Assembly: GCF_021412625.1 (NCBI RefSeq)
Contig: NZ_JAKCFI010000007.1
Coordinates: 310,001 to 374,000, forward strand
Direction: 5' to 3'
DNA length: 64,000 nt
DNA from: Myxococcus stipitatus
GTDB taxonomy: Bacteria > Myxococcota > Myxococcia > Myxococcales > Myxococcaceae
Shown here: positions 10,130 to 20,186 of the stretch, in pieces
Numbering within the stretch: the stretch's first letter is position 1
How the letters are laid out: the number at the start of each line of letters is the position of its first letter
The notes under the pieces: generated by a model
Databases searched by the model: none
Told to the model about the DNA's origin: nothing
Seen by the model: only the letters and a program-made list of their open reading frames with translations
Made by a program: the position numbers and the translations under genes

Positions 10130-10501
10130 TCACATGCCCGCGTCGAAGGCGCCGGGGATGTGCTCCACGACGGCGCTCGTCCCGCGGCCCACCACCGAAA
10201 TCACATCGAAGCGCATCATCCGCCCGCGCAGCTCGTGGGCGTAGAGATAGTGCAGCGCCGCCTTCACCACCCGACGCTGTTTGGCGAACGACACCGTGTG
10301 CGCCGGATCTCCCCACACCGCCGAGGAGCGCATCCGCACCTCGACGAAGCACACGATGCCCTCCCGCTCCGCCACCACGTCCAGCTCACCGTAGCGACAC
10401 GGCCAGTTCCGGGCGCGAATCCTCCACCCCCGGGCCTCCAGGAACCGCGCCGCCACCTCCTCCGCCTCCAGCCCCACCGCCCGCCGACCGACCGCCCCCA
10501 T
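10130..10501 (-). CDS. YraN family (UPF0102) nuclease-fold protein
   Basis: This small protein of 123 residues belongs to the YraN/UPF0102 family. The family has a restriction-endonuclease-like fold, is nearly always encoded near rsmI, trmD or rnhB, and has no firmly settled function. The diagnostic region is GLEAEEVAARFLEARGWRI, then the nuclease-like core ARNWPCRYGELDVVA, where the E-L-D triad sits, and VCFVEVRMRSS, the E-x-K/R position. Here the usual VK is replaced by VR. The length is normal. ATG at 10501. It precedes rsmI by 8 bases, the usual pairing. Confidence 0.93.
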   Translation of the reverse strand: MGAVGRRAVGLEAEEVAARFLEARGWRIRARNWPCRYGELDVVAEREGIVCFVEVRMRSSAVWGDPAHTVSFAKQRRVVKAALHYLYAHELRGRMMRFDVISVVGRGTSAVVEHIPGAFDAGM

Positions 10502-10551
10502 CCACCCTCCCCCACACGTCCTCCCCCATGGAGGACACCCGACACATCGGG

Positions 10552-12447
10552 CTACACGTTAACCGTGCCGTCCGACATCTGGGCGAAGCCGGGGTGCGCG
10601 GTGACGTGGAGCACCTGCGTCAGGGTGCCCAGGTGCTTGAGCATCCGGGCGATGAGCGGCAGCTTGACCTCGTCGACGCCCACGAAGACGTCCTCGAGGA
10701 GGAAGGGGCGCTTGCTCCGGGCGCTGGCCTTCTCCACCACCGTCATGCGCAGCGCCAGGTAGTAGAGGTCCAGGTCCTTCGGAGGCAGCTCTCCCACCGG
10801 CACGCGCCGCCCTCCGGCGAGCGCCACCGCCTTGCCCTCCTTGTCCCACTCGATGCCCAGGTAGCGCCGGTCCGTGAGCGCGGTGAGGTACTGGACGCAG
10901 CGCTCCTTGAGCAGCCCCTGCACGCTCAGGATGTCCGTGGTGAAGACGTCGGCCGCCTGGGACAGGAGCGCCGGCGAGGGATCCTCCAGGGGCTCCACCG
11001 AGGGAGCCCCGTCCGGGCCCGGGGCCGCGGCGGGAGGAGGCGCCTTGGCCAGCGCGATGGACTCCTTCACGCGGGAGAGCTCCCGCTCCACCTCGCGCAT
11101 GTCGCGCACGTAGGAGCCCTTGCGCGTCAGCTCCAGGTTGAGCGCGTCGAGCTGCTCCTTCAGCGACTGACGCTGCGAGGCCGCGGCCGCGAACTCCGGA
11201 TCCGACTCGACGGCATGCAGCTGGTCCTGCAGCTCCACGACGCGAGCGCCCAGCAGCTCCTTGCGCTCCAGCGCGCCCGGAATCTCGTCGAGACTCTCCA
11301 CGCCGAGCGCCTTCTGGGCCATGCGCACCGGCGCGGCCTCCGCCTCGAACTCCTCGTGGATCTTCTTCTCGCGCGCCCCGAAGCGGCCTTCCTTGCTGCC
11401 GCGCCGGCTCACCTTCTGGAGGTCGTCCACGTAGCGCAGCGCCATGAAGGCGGAGACGCCGAAGGCCGGGATGTCCAGCAGCGCCAGGTAGCGGAAGGAG
11501 TTGTGCACGCCCAGCCCCAGGCCCAGCCCCAGGCCCAGGAAGAGCACCCCCGCGGCGATGCCAATCCAGAAGAACTGGTTGTCCTTCAACGACTCCACGT
11601 CGGCGGGAACGGCCGCGGCCTCCGCCTCGCGCTCCGTCTCCAACCGGGCCAGGGCGTCGTCGCGCCTGGCCACGGCCTTGGGATAGCGCTGGACGCGCTG
11701 GAGGATGTCTTGCGGCAGCCCGAGCGTCTGCGGCGTCGGCGCCGCCCACCACGCGGCCTCCGCTTCGGCGATGGCCACCTTGAGACCCTCGGTCCCCTTC
11801 AGGCGCTGATCCACCTCGAAGATCTGCGAGGACAGCCCATCCACCTGGAACTGGAGCCCGTCCACCTCGCGCGCGTTGACCAGCTCTGCCTCGAGCGCCC
11901 GCACCTTGGACTCCGCCGCGGCGATATCCTCCGCGGGCGCCACCGCGGACGCGCTGGCCAGTGACGGGAACTTCCCGGACGTCTTCGGATCCGCCGCCTT
12001 CGCCGCGGCCTTGCGCGGCCTGCGCGACGGCAGCTGCCCGACCTGGAGGCAGTAGATCTGCTCGAAGGTGGTGCGCGGCGGCAGGCCCACCTGGCCTCGC
12101 AGGTACTGGTTCGTCTCGGAAGCGTCCGTCGACACCAGCTCCGGCTGCTGCGTCGCCGGATTCACGCGGTGGAGCGTCCCGGAGCCGCCCAGCTCCCGCA
12201 GCACCCGGTACGTACTCCCATCCGCCCCCTGGAAGGTGATGGCCGCCTTGCCGGACTTCGCGCCCGGCGCGACGAACGAGGCATCCCCTCCGCGCCCATC
12301 CGCGTAGAACAGGGCCAGGACGACGCCAGTCAGCGGACTGACCTCGGCGGTGGGTGGCTTGAGGACCAGATACCCGGCCTTCAGCGCGAAGCGGCCCGCG
12401 GGAGAGAACCCCCGCACGTTCTGGACGGCGACCTCAGCGAATTGCAT
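10552..12447 (-). CDS. Degenerate SMC/Rad50 (YhaN-like) ATPase-fold membrane protein
   Basis: This 631-residue protein shows the plan of Rad50/YhaN-type ABC ATPases: a head half, a coiled coil and a second head half. The N-terminal half has the fold order (FALKAGYLVLK then LPPRTTFEQIYCLQ), but where Walker A (GxNGAGKS/T) should lie it reads KPPTAEVSP, so ATP binding in the usual way is lost. Residues ~173-285 and ~345-500 are helical and charged, as in a coiled coil. Between them lie two membrane segments (about 292-313, Gly/Leu repeats, and 318-337). The C-terminal head keeps a signature-like helix (PPKDLDLYYLALRMTVVEK), a Walker-B-like strand PFLLEDVFVGVD (581-592) and a switch-like VLHVTAH. 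The role is unknown. ATG at 12447; yraN and rsmI follow on the same strand. Confidence 0.65.
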   Translation of the reverse strand: MQFAEVAVQNVRGFSPAGRFALKAGYLVLKPPTAEVSPLTGVVLALFYADGRGGDASFVAPGAKSGKAAITFQGADGSTYRVLRELGGSGTLHRVNPATQQPELVSTDASETNQYLRGQVGLPPRTTFEQIYCLQVGQLPSRRPRKAAAKAADPKTSGKFPSLASASAVAPAEDIAAAESKVRALEAELVNAREVDGLQFQVDGLSSQIFEVDQRLKGTEGLKVAIAEAEAAWWAAPTPQTLGLPQDILQRVQRYPKAVARRDDALARLETEREAEAAAVPADVESLKDNQFFWIGIAAGVLFLGLGLGLGLGVHNSFRYLALLDIPAFGVSAFMALRYVDDLQKVSRRGSKEGRFGAREKKIHEEFEAEAAPVRMAQKALGVESLDEIPGALERKELLGARVVELQDQLHAVESDPEFAAAASQRQSLKEQLDALNLELTRKGSYVRDMREVERELSRVKESIALAKAPPPAAAPGPDGAPSVEPLEDPSPALLSQAADVFTTDILSVQGLLKERCVQYLTALTDRRYLGIEWDKEGKAVALAGGRRVPVGELPPKDLDLYYLALRMTVVEKASARSKRPFLLEDVFVGVDEVKLPLIARMLKHLGTLTQVLHVTAHPGFAQMSDGTVNV

Positions 12448-12471
12448 GGCCCCTGCATGTTAGCGCGAATG

Positions 12472-12501
12472 AAAAAAGGAGCGCCCGGTATCGGACGCTC
12501 C
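12472..12501 (-). terminator. Rho-independent terminator of the rpsP-rplS operon
   Basis: Read on the minus strand, GGAGCG and CGCTCC form a perfect stem (12496-12501 with 12478-12483), with CCGATACCGG-like bases in the loop, followed by six T residues (12472-12477). It sits about 30 bases past the rplS stop codon. Confidence 0.85.
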
Positions 12502-12534
12502 TTCTCACGACGACCCCGAAGGTCGAAGTGGACC

Positions 12535-12909
12535 TCAGGCCTTGGCCGGGGCCTTCTCCACTTCCTCGAGCGCGTCCACGCGGGCGGCCTTGCCCTTGAG
12601 GTCGCGGAGGTAGAACAGGCGGCTGCGGTTCACCGCGCCACGCGAGAGGACCTCGATCTTCTCGTAGCGGGGGCTGTGCAGCGGGAAGATGCGCTCCACG
12701 CCAACGCCGAAGGACATCTTGCGCACGGTGAACGTGGCCCGGTGGCTGCCGGAGGTCTTCCGGATGACGACGCCCTCGAACGCCTGGACGCGCTCCTTCT
12801 CGCCCTCCTTCACCTTCCAGTGGACGCGCACGGAGTCACCAGGACGGAACGAGGTGACGTCCTGGCGCAGGTACTTGGCCTCGACGTGCTGAATGGCGCT
12901 GTTACGCAT
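12535..12909 (-). CDS. rplS: 50S ribosomal protein L19
   Basis: The 124-residue protein is bacterial L19, located at the 30S-50S interface. Recognised by HVEAKYLRQDVTSFRPGDSVRVH, VQAFEGVVIRK and the hallmark GVGVERIFPLHSP followed by RAKLYYLR-like SRLFYLRDLKGKAAR. The length is slightly above the ~115 usual because of a short charged tail (EEVEKAPAKA). It is the last gene of the conserved rpsP-khpA-rimM-trmD-rplS operon, 121 bases after trmD, with a clear terminator behind it. Confidence 0.98.
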   Translation of the reverse strand: MRNSAIQHVEAKYLRQDVTSFRPGDSVRVHWKVKEGEKERVQAFEGVVIRKTSGSHRATFTVRKMSFGVGVERIFPLHSPRYEKIEVLSRGAVNRSRLFYLRDLKGKAARVDALEEVEKAPAKA

Positions 12910-13030
12910 TGACGGACTCCAGAAAAACAGGAAGCGGACGCGAAGGACGCGTGAAAGAGCGGGCCGTACTACCAGAGAGAGCGGTGTCGGACAAGCCCGC
13001 TGATGACCCGGTTCATGAGAACGCGCAGGG

Positions 13031-13774
13031 TTACAGGTCTTCCTCTCGCCGCGCCAGCAGTTTCTGGTCGGCGGCGGACAGGCTCAGCCGGGCGAAGAGG
13101 TCCGGCCTGCGCTCGCGGGTGAGGACCAGGGACTTCCAGCGGCGCCAGCGGGCGATGCGGGCGTGGTCGCCGGACTGGAGGGCGGCCGGCACCTCGGCGT
13201 CCCGGAAGACGGGCGGGCGGGTATACTGGGGATGCTCCAGCGTCCCCTCCTCGAAGCTCTCCGACACGGACGAGGCCACGTTCCCCAGCACCCCGGGGAC
13301 CAGGCGGGCCACCGCGTCCACCACCGCGAGCGCGGCCACCTCTCCGCCCGTGAGCACGAAGTCCCCCAGGGACAGCTCGCCGTCGAGGTGGGGCATCACC
13401 CGCTCGTCCACGCCCTCGTACCGGCCACAGACGAGGATCAGGCCGCCTTCGTGGCGCGCCAGCTCACGCGCGGTGGCCTGGGTGAACGTCGCGCCCCGGG
13501 GGCTCATCAGGAGCGCCTTCGCGCCGGGGAGCCGGGCCCGCGCCGCCTCGATGGCCGCCACCAGCGGCTCGGGCTTCATCACCATGCCGGCGCCGCCGCC
13601 GTAGGGGGCGTCGTCCGTCACGCGGTGCTTGCCCTCCGCGAACTCGCGGATGTCCGTCACCGTGGCCGACAGCAGACCCTTCTCCTGGGCCTTCCCGAGG
13701 ATGCTCGCGCCCAGGTAGCCGGACACCATGCCGGGAAACAGCGTGAGCAGCTCGACCGGGTACGGCGCGCTCAT
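13031..13774 (-). CDS. trmD: tRNA (guanine37-N1)-methyltransferase TrmD
   Basis: The 247-residue protein is the SPOUT-class enzyme that makes m1G37 in tRNAs reading CNN and prevents +1 frameshifting. Family elements are clear: VELLTLFPGMVSGYL, the DDAPYGGGAGMVMKPEP loop, and the trefoil-knot SAM site LILVCGRYEGVDERV...ELSLGDFVLTGGEVAA. The ATG at 13774 overlaps the rimM stop by four bases (ATGA), indicating translational coupling. An upstream in-frame extension is just the rimM region in another frame. Confidence 0.98.
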   Translation of the reverse strand: MSAPYPVELLTLFPGMVSGYLGASILGKAQEKGLLSATVTDIREFAEGKHRVTDDAPYGGGAGMVMKPEPLVAAIEAARARLPGAKALLMSPRGATFTQATARELARHEGGLILVCGRYEGVDERVMPHLDGELSLGDFVLTGGEVAALAVVDAVARLVPGVLGNVASSVSESFEEGTLEHPQYTRPPVFRDAEVPAALQSGDHARIARWRRWKSLVLTRERRPDLFARLSLSAADQKLLARREEDL

Positions 13775-14331
13775 TCGCCGTCCTCCGGGCCCTCCGCCGC
13801 GGACTCGCGCCGGCCCACCTCGACGTATTCGGGGGGACGGATGACGATGCGCTGGGCGGCGAGGTCCACCGTGGGGACGAACTCGTCCGCGAAAGGCACC
13901 ACCAGCTCCGGCTTCCCGGGCGCGCGGATGACGAGGTTGGGGACCTCGCCGGTGGCCCAGAGCTCCACCACGCTGCCCAGGGGCGCGCCGGCCTCGTCCA
14001 CCGCGGCCAGGCCGATCAGATCGCCCTGGAAGAACTCGCCCTCCGCGGGGGGCTCCAGGTCCTCCCGGTAGACGAACACCGTGGCGCCCACGAGCGCCTC
14101 GGCCTCCGTCCGGGACTCCACGCCCACGAAGGCGACGATGTCCTCCTTGGGGGTGGGCCGCAGCGACTCCAGCTCCAGGTCCCGCTCCTCGCCCGTGCGC
14201 GTACGGACGCGGACCCGGTCCACGGTGCCCAATGTCTCCGAGCCGGGGTCGAACGGGCGCACGGCCAGCTCGCCGCGCAGCCCGTGCGCGCGCGAGACAT
14301 AGCCGAGTTCCAACAGGGGGCGCTGCGTCAC
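13771..14331 (-). CDS. rimM: 16S rRNA processing protein RimM
   Basis: The 186-residue protein is the 30S maturation factor that binds S19 and assists 16S 3'-domain assembly. It has the N-terminal RimM beta-barrel (ELGYVSRAHGLRGELAVRPF) and C-terminal PRC-barrel (FFQGDLIGLAAVDEAGAPLG, then PNLVIRAP and VPFADEFVPTVDLAAQRI). The start is a GTG at 14331 overlapping the khpA stop as GTGA. The last ~15 residues are an acidic tail without homology. It lies between khpA and trmD, as in most bacteria. Confidence 0.97.
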   Translation of the reverse strand: MTQRPLLELGYVSRAHGLRGELAVRPFDPGSETLGTVDRVRVRTRTGEERDLELESLRPTPKEDIVAFVGVESRTEAEALVGATVFVYREDLEPPAEGEFFQGDLIGLAAVDEAGAPLGSVVELWATGEVPNLVIRAPGKPELVVPFADEFVPTVDLAAQRIVIRPPEYVEVGRRESAAEGPEDGE

Positions 14332-14624
14332 CGGGACGAATCCGGAGACGCGGCGGGGGACGCGGCAGGCGACGGACTGGCCGGGTTGCGCCGGTCGTCG
14401 AGGATCTCCAGCCGGACCTTCTGCCCCGCCTTCTGGGCGGCGGCGTTGAGCAGCGTCCGGAGGGCATTCACCGTGCGCCCATCACGGCCGATGACCTTGC
14501 CGACGTCCTCGGGGGCGACCTTCAGCTCGAAGAGCCGGGCGCCGTCCACGTCGGACATGCGCAGGCCGACCTGGTCCGGTTGGTCGACCAGGGCCCGCGC
14601 CAGATACGTGAGGAGTTGCTCCAC
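14328..14624 (-). CDS. khpA: KH-domain RNA-binding protein KhpA
   Basis: The 98-residue protein is a single type-II KH domain. The RNA-binding loop is the GKVIGRDGRTVNALRTLL motif (GxxG = GRDG). The N-terminus (MEQLLTYLARALVDQPDQV) is the usual KhpA start. It is the RNA chaperone/ribosome-associated protein conserved between rpsP and rimM. The C-terminal ~17 residues form a Pro/Ser/Ala tail (SPSPAASPAASP) that is longer than in most homologues. Its stop overlaps the rimM GTG. Confidence 0.95.
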   Translation of the reverse strand: MEQLLTYLARALVDQPDQVGLRMSDVDGARLFELKVAPEDVGKVIGRDGRTVNALRTLLNAAAQKAGQKVRLEILDDRRNPASPSPAASPAASPDSSR

Positions 14625-14653
14625 GTCCGCTCAGTACAGGAGGCGGGCGCGGA

Positions 14654-14917
14654 TCAGGCCGCGGGGGTGGTCTTCGGCTGCTTCGAGGCGACCTTGATGA
14701 GGTCCGCCACCGTCTCGGAAGGCGTCGCGCCCGTCTTCAGCCAGTAGTTCAGCCGGTCCTCGTTGAACTCCACCTTCGGCGGGTTGAGGTTCGGGTCGTA
14801 CGCACCCACCGCCTCGATGAACTTGCCGTCCCGGGGGTTCCGGGAGTCGGTGGCAACCACGTGGTAGTACGGCTTCTTCTTGGCGCCCGCGCGGGCAAGA
14901 CGGAGGACAACGGCCAT
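14654..14917 (-). CDS. rpsP: 30S ribosomal protein S16
   Basis: The 87-residue protein is S16, needed for 30S assembly. It starts MAVVLRLARAGAKKKPYYHVV, followed by ADSRNPRDGKFIEAVGAYDPN, the family signature. The ATG at 14917 is chosen over a TTG four codons upstream because it matches all S16 N-termini and has GGAG seven bases upstream. First gene of the rpsP-khpA-rimM-trmD-rplS operon, about 40 bases from the predicted transcription start. Confidence 0.98.
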   Translation of the reverse strand: MAVVLRLARAGAKKKPYYHVVATDSRNPRDGKFIEAVGAYDPNLNPPKVEFNEDRLNYWLKTGATPSETVADLIKVASKQPKTTPAA

Positions 14918-14963
14918 GGAGTGCTCCAACGAACAAGTAACGACGATGGAAACGGGGTGGCGC

Positions 14964-14992
14964 TCTTAACGCCGCTCCCGCTGGATTGTCAA
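14964..14992 (-). promoter_or_regulatory. Sigma-70 promoter of the rpsP operon
   Basis: On the minus strand, a consensus -35 TTGACA (14987-14992) is followed after exactly 17 bases by TTAAGA (14964-14969). Initiation near 14957 would give a leader of about 40 bases before rpsP. This is one of the best promoter matches in the window. Confidence 0.75.
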
Positions 14993-15006
14993 GGAAGCTC
15001 GGGACC

Positions 15007-16140
15007 TTATGTCGTGCGCTGCTCGACCTGCTCCCCGCGGTTGGCGAGCTGGCCGCAAGCCCCGGCGATGTCCCGCCCCCGGTTGCGACGGATGTAGGCG
15101 GCCACGTGGCCGTCCGAGAGGATGGCCCGGAACTGCTCCGCCCGCTCCTCCGCGGTGGTCTGGAACCCCAGCCCGGGGTTCTCGTTGTAGGGAATCAGGT
15201 TGACCTTCACCGGAATTCCCTTCAGCAGCTGGATGAGGCGGTGGGCGTCCTCGTCCGCGTCGTTGAAGCCCTGGATGAGGACGTACTCGAAGGTGATGCG
15301 CCGGCCCTGGCGCAGGGGGAACTTGCGGCACGCGTCCAGCAACGCGGCGATGTTCCACTTGCGGTTGACGGGCATCGTCTTGCTGCGCTGCTCGTCCGTG
15401 CTGGCGTTGAGGGAGATGGCCAGCTTCACGTCGGTCTCCTTGCCGAAGCGCTCGATCATGGGAACGAGGCCGACGGTGGAGACGGTGATGTGCCGGTGGC
15501 TGAAGTTGGGGCCGTCCTCGGACTGGAGGATGGCGAGCGCCGTCTTCAGGTTCTCGAAGTTGTGCAGCGGCTCGCCCATCCCCATGAACACGAGGTTGGA
15601 GAGCGGGCGGAGCGTCTCGTGGCCCTCGTTCTTGCGGACCTCGCGGTTGACGGCGTGGACCTGGGCGACGATCTCCCCGGGCGTCAGGTTGCGCTTGAGG
15701 CCCATGGTGCCCGTCATGCAGAAGCCGCAGGCCATGGCGCACCCCACCTGGGTGGACACGCACAGCGTCCTGCGGTCCTCGGAGGGCATGTAGACGGACT
15801 CGATGTAGCGGCCGTCCCGCGTCTTCCACCGGTACTTGATGGTGCCGTCGGTGCTGCGCAGCTCCACGTCCTTCACCAGCGGGACGATCTCCGCGGTCTG
15901 CTTGAGCTTCTCGCGCAGGGCCTTGGACAGGTCCGTCATCTCGTCGAACGAGGTGGCGCCGCGCTGGTGCAGCCAGCGGTAGACCTGGGGGGCCCGGAAC
16001 GGGCGCTCGCCGAGCTGCTCGGTGACGAAGCGGGTGAGGCCCTCCATGGACAGGCTGGCCACGTCCACGAGCTTCGCGGGCGCGGGCGCCGGCAGGGGCT
16101 CCGTGACGGGAAGGGAAGCGGTGGCGGGGGTCTCGGTCAT
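15007..16140 (-). CDS. rlmN: Dual-specificity 23S rRNA/tRNA adenine-C2 methyltransferase RlmN
   Basis: The 377-residue radical-SAM enzyme makes m2A2503 in 23S rRNA and m2A37 in tRNA. The radical-SAM cluster motif is CAMACGFC (CxxxCxxC). Further family marks are VSTQVGC upstream, the MGMGEPLHNFENL segment, ISLNASTDEQR and the late Cys in GACGQL that forms the methyl-carrying residue. The ATG at 16140 is favoured because upstream in-frame sequence is low-complexity. A Pro/Ala-rich stretch of about 30 residues still precedes the conserved part. It is flanked by the rpsP operon and ndk, all on the minus strand. Confidence 0.97.
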   Translation of the reverse strand: MTETPATASLPVTEPLPAPAPAKLVDVASLSMEGLTRFVTEQLGERPFRAPQVYRWLHQRGATSFDEMTDLSKALREKLKQTAEIVPLVKDVELRSTDGTIKYRWKTRDGRYIESVYMPSEDRRTLCVSTQVGCAMACGFCMTGTMGLKRNLTPGEIVAQVHAVNREVRKNEGHETLRPLSNLVFMGMGEPLHNFENLKTALAILQSEDGPNFSHRHITVSTVGLVPMIERFGKETDVKLAISLNASTDEQRSKTMPVNRKWNIAALLDACRKFPLRQGRRITFEYVLIQGFNDADEDAHRLIQLLKGIPVKVNLIPYNENPGLGFQTTAEERAEQFRAILSDGHVAAYIRRNRGRDIAGACGQLANRGEQVEQRTT

Positions 16141-16262
16141 CGTCGTCGCGCTGTAAACGGTGGGCCTGGGGGCGTCCCTTCCCATACCTGGGGCCGGGGT
16201 GTCAAAGGAGGCCACGACCCCCATGTCCCCTACCGAGCCGCCCTGCCCCACCGGAAACGACA

Positions 16263-16305
16263 CCGGCCCGGGCCAGCACCCTCGAGGGAGCCGACACCGG
16301 GCCGG
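16263..16305 (-). terminator. Hairpin downstream of ndk
   Basis: CCGGCCCGG (16263-16271) and CCGGGCCGG (16297-16305) form a perfect 9-bp stem whose loop contains the self-complementary CCCTCGAGGG. It lies 34 bases past the ndk stop. Only TGTCGTTT follows on the minus strand rather than a full U-tract. Confidence 0.55.
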
Positions 16306-16338
16306 ACGTCCAGGGCCGCAGGGGGGCGGCCCCATCGC

Positions 16339-16782
16339 CTACTTCTTGGCGGTGTACTCGTACGACTGGGTCTCCGTCTCGCGGAAGAAGTACGCGATCT
16401 CGATCTTCGCGTTCTCCAGGCTGTCGGAGCCGTGGACCGTGTTCTGGTCGATGCTGGTCGCGAAGTCCTTGCGGATGGTGCCCTCGGCGGCGTTCGCCGG
16501 GTTGGTGGCGCCCATGATGTCGCGGTTGGCGAGGACGGCGTTCTCACCCTCCAGCACCATCAGGACCACCGGGCCGGAGATCATGAACTGCACCAGGTCC
16601 TTGAAGAACGGACGCGCCTTGTGGACCGCGTAGAAGCCCTCGGCCTCCTTCTGGGACAGCTGCTGCAGCCGGATGGCGACCGGCTTCAGGCCCTTGTCCT
16701 CGAAGCGGGTGATGATCTTCCCGATGACGCCCTTCTGCAGACCGTCCGGCTTGATGATGGACAGCGTACGCTCGATGGCCAT
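16339..16782 (-). CDS. ndk: Nucleoside diphosphate kinase
   Basis: The 147-residue enzyme equilibrates nucleoside di- and triphosphates through a phospho-histidine. The sequence starts MAIERTLSIIKPDGLQKGVIG. The active-site region is QNTVHGSDSLENAKIEIAYFF, whose His is the phosphate carrier, preceded by GATNPANAAEGTIRKDFA. The length is normal. It follows sucD by 30 bases on the same strand. The link is functional as well as positional, because succinyl-CoA synthetase makes the nucleoside triphosphate that Ndk redistributes. Confidence 0.98.
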   Translation of the reverse strand: MAIERTLSIIKPDGLQKGVIGKIITRFEDKGLKPVAIRLQQLSQKEAEGFYAVHKARPFFKDLVQFMISGPVVLMVLEGENAVLANRDIMGATNPANAAEGTIRKDFATSIDQNTVHGSDSLENAKIEIAYFFRETETQSYEYTAKK

Positions 16783-16812
16783 GTGACTGGCTCCTTGTTC
16801 CCTTGAGGGGTG

Positions 16813-17709
<897 letters not shown>

Positions 17710-17750
17710 GGCGCTCCTTCAGGAAAGTGTTGGCGATGAAGCGCGCCGGA

Positions 17751-18911
<1,161 letters not shown>

Positions 18912-19299
18912 CGAGGCTCCATGTGGAGACGAGGGGGACGACCCCTTACAGGCGGCCAGCGCGTGCCCCTCATTGCGCAGAAAACAACGGATGGCAAGGC
19001 CGTTTGACCCGACATGCACCGCGGTGCGGCAGCGGGTGGACAGCAGATAACCCAGGATGTCCGGCGAGATGAGCGCGCCTTCAAGGCCGCGTCACGAGGG
19101 GGTGACGAAGCCCCAGGCCGTCTGGCGCTCGGCGGACGACGCGCGAGGCCCTCGAGTCGAGCACTCCCCCGCGCCCGTGGGCCAAGCCCGCGTCGGGCCG
19201 CTCGAGCTCCGTGACGGGCAACGGCGACGGCCCCGCCCCACGTCCACGAGGGACGCGAGCACGGGGCCGCCAGCAAGCGCGCCGTGAGCGGCGGAGGGC
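18912..19299. other. Intergenic region sdhB-sucC (388 bases)
   Basis: No convincing gene. The part near sucC is less GC-rich, with a stretch reading TTGTTTTC on the minus strand, and is the likely sucC promoter region, but no -35/-10 pair stands out. The part nearer sdhB is GC-rich with short complementary runs such as GCCTCGAG/CTCGAGC and may hold a transcription end for sdhAB. Confidence 0.4.
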
Positions 19300-20106
19300 C
19301 TAGCCCGGACCGCCGTGGCTCTTGCGCTCCTCTTCCTTGGAGAAGAGGTCCTTGATGACCACCTTGGTGACCTCGCGGTTCATCATCGCGATGGAGGTGG
19401 TGAGCGGAATCTCCTTCGGGCAGACCTTGACGCAGTTCTGCGCCTTGCCGCAGTCGGAGAGGCCGCCGGGGCCCATGAGCGCGCGCACGCGCTCCTCGGC
19501 GTTCATCTTCCCCGTCGGGTTCATGTTGAACAGGCGGGCCTGGCTGATGGCCGCCGCGCCGACGAAGGAGTTGTCGATGGTGACCTGCGGGCACGCCTCC
19601 AGGCAGCTGCCGCAGGTGATGCACGTGGACAGCACGTACATCGTGGACTGATCCACCGGCGACTGACGCGGGCCGGGGCCCAGGTTGTGCGTGCCGTCGA
19701 TGGGCACCCAGCCCTTGACGCGCTTGAGGGCCTCGAACATGCGGTTGCGGTCCACCGCCAGGTCGCGGACGACGGGGAACTTCGTCATCGGCTCCAGGGT
19801 GATGGGCTGCTCCAGCTTGTCGATGAGCGCCGAGCAGGCCATGCGCACGCGCCCGTTGATGTTCATGGCGCAGCTGCCGCAGACCTCCTCGAGGCACGCG
19901 GCGTCCCACACCACCGGCGGCACCTTCTTGCCGTCCGACGTGACGGGGTTGCGCTGGATCTCCATCAGGCACGAGATGACGTTGGCGCCCTTGCGATACG
20001 GGACCTTGAACTCGTCGTAGTGGCCCGGCTTGCTGGGATCATCCTGCCGCCAGATGCGGAAGGTGATGGTCTGGTTACTGACGGCGGATGCCTGTGCGGT
20101 GTCCAT
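19300..20106 (-). CDS. sdhB: Succinate dehydrogenase/fumarate reductase iron-sulfur subunit
   Basis: The 268-residue subunit passes electrons from the flavoprotein to the quinone site. Three cluster motifs are visible: the [2Fe-2S] ligands in CLEEVCGSCAMNINGRVRMAC, then CITCGSCLEACP, and CGKAQNCVKVCPKEIP for the [4Fe-4S]/[3Fe-4S] clusters. The extra residues and the form of the motifs are those of the Bacillus/epsilon-type enzymes rather than E. coli. ATG at 20106, 80 bases after sdhA. No cytochrome b558 (sdhC) gene accompanies the pair in this window. Confidence 0.96.
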   Translation of the reverse strand: MDTAQASAVSNQTITFRIWRQDDPSKPGHYDEFKVPYRKGANVISCLMEIQRNPVTSDGKKVPPVVWDAACLEEVCGSCAMNINGRVRMACSALIDKLEQPITLEPMTKFPVVRDLAVDRNRMFEALKRVKGWVPIDGTHNLGPGPRQSPVDQSTMYVLSTCITCGSCLEACPQVTIDNSFVGAAAISQARLFNMNPTGKMNAEERVRALMGPGGLSDCGKAQNCVKVCPKEIPLTTSIAMMNREVTKVVIKDLFSKEEERKSHGGPG

Positions 20107-20186
20107 GTGGCTCGGCCCTTCGCTTCACAGTCAGTTACGGGGGTCCGGACCTGCGCCCGGACCCACCCCAAGAACTCCCCGGCGAC

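Noticed and set aside
13775..14467. In-frame extension upstream of trmD
   Set aside because: It runs through rimM in a different frame. The ATGA overlap with rimM gives the natural start.
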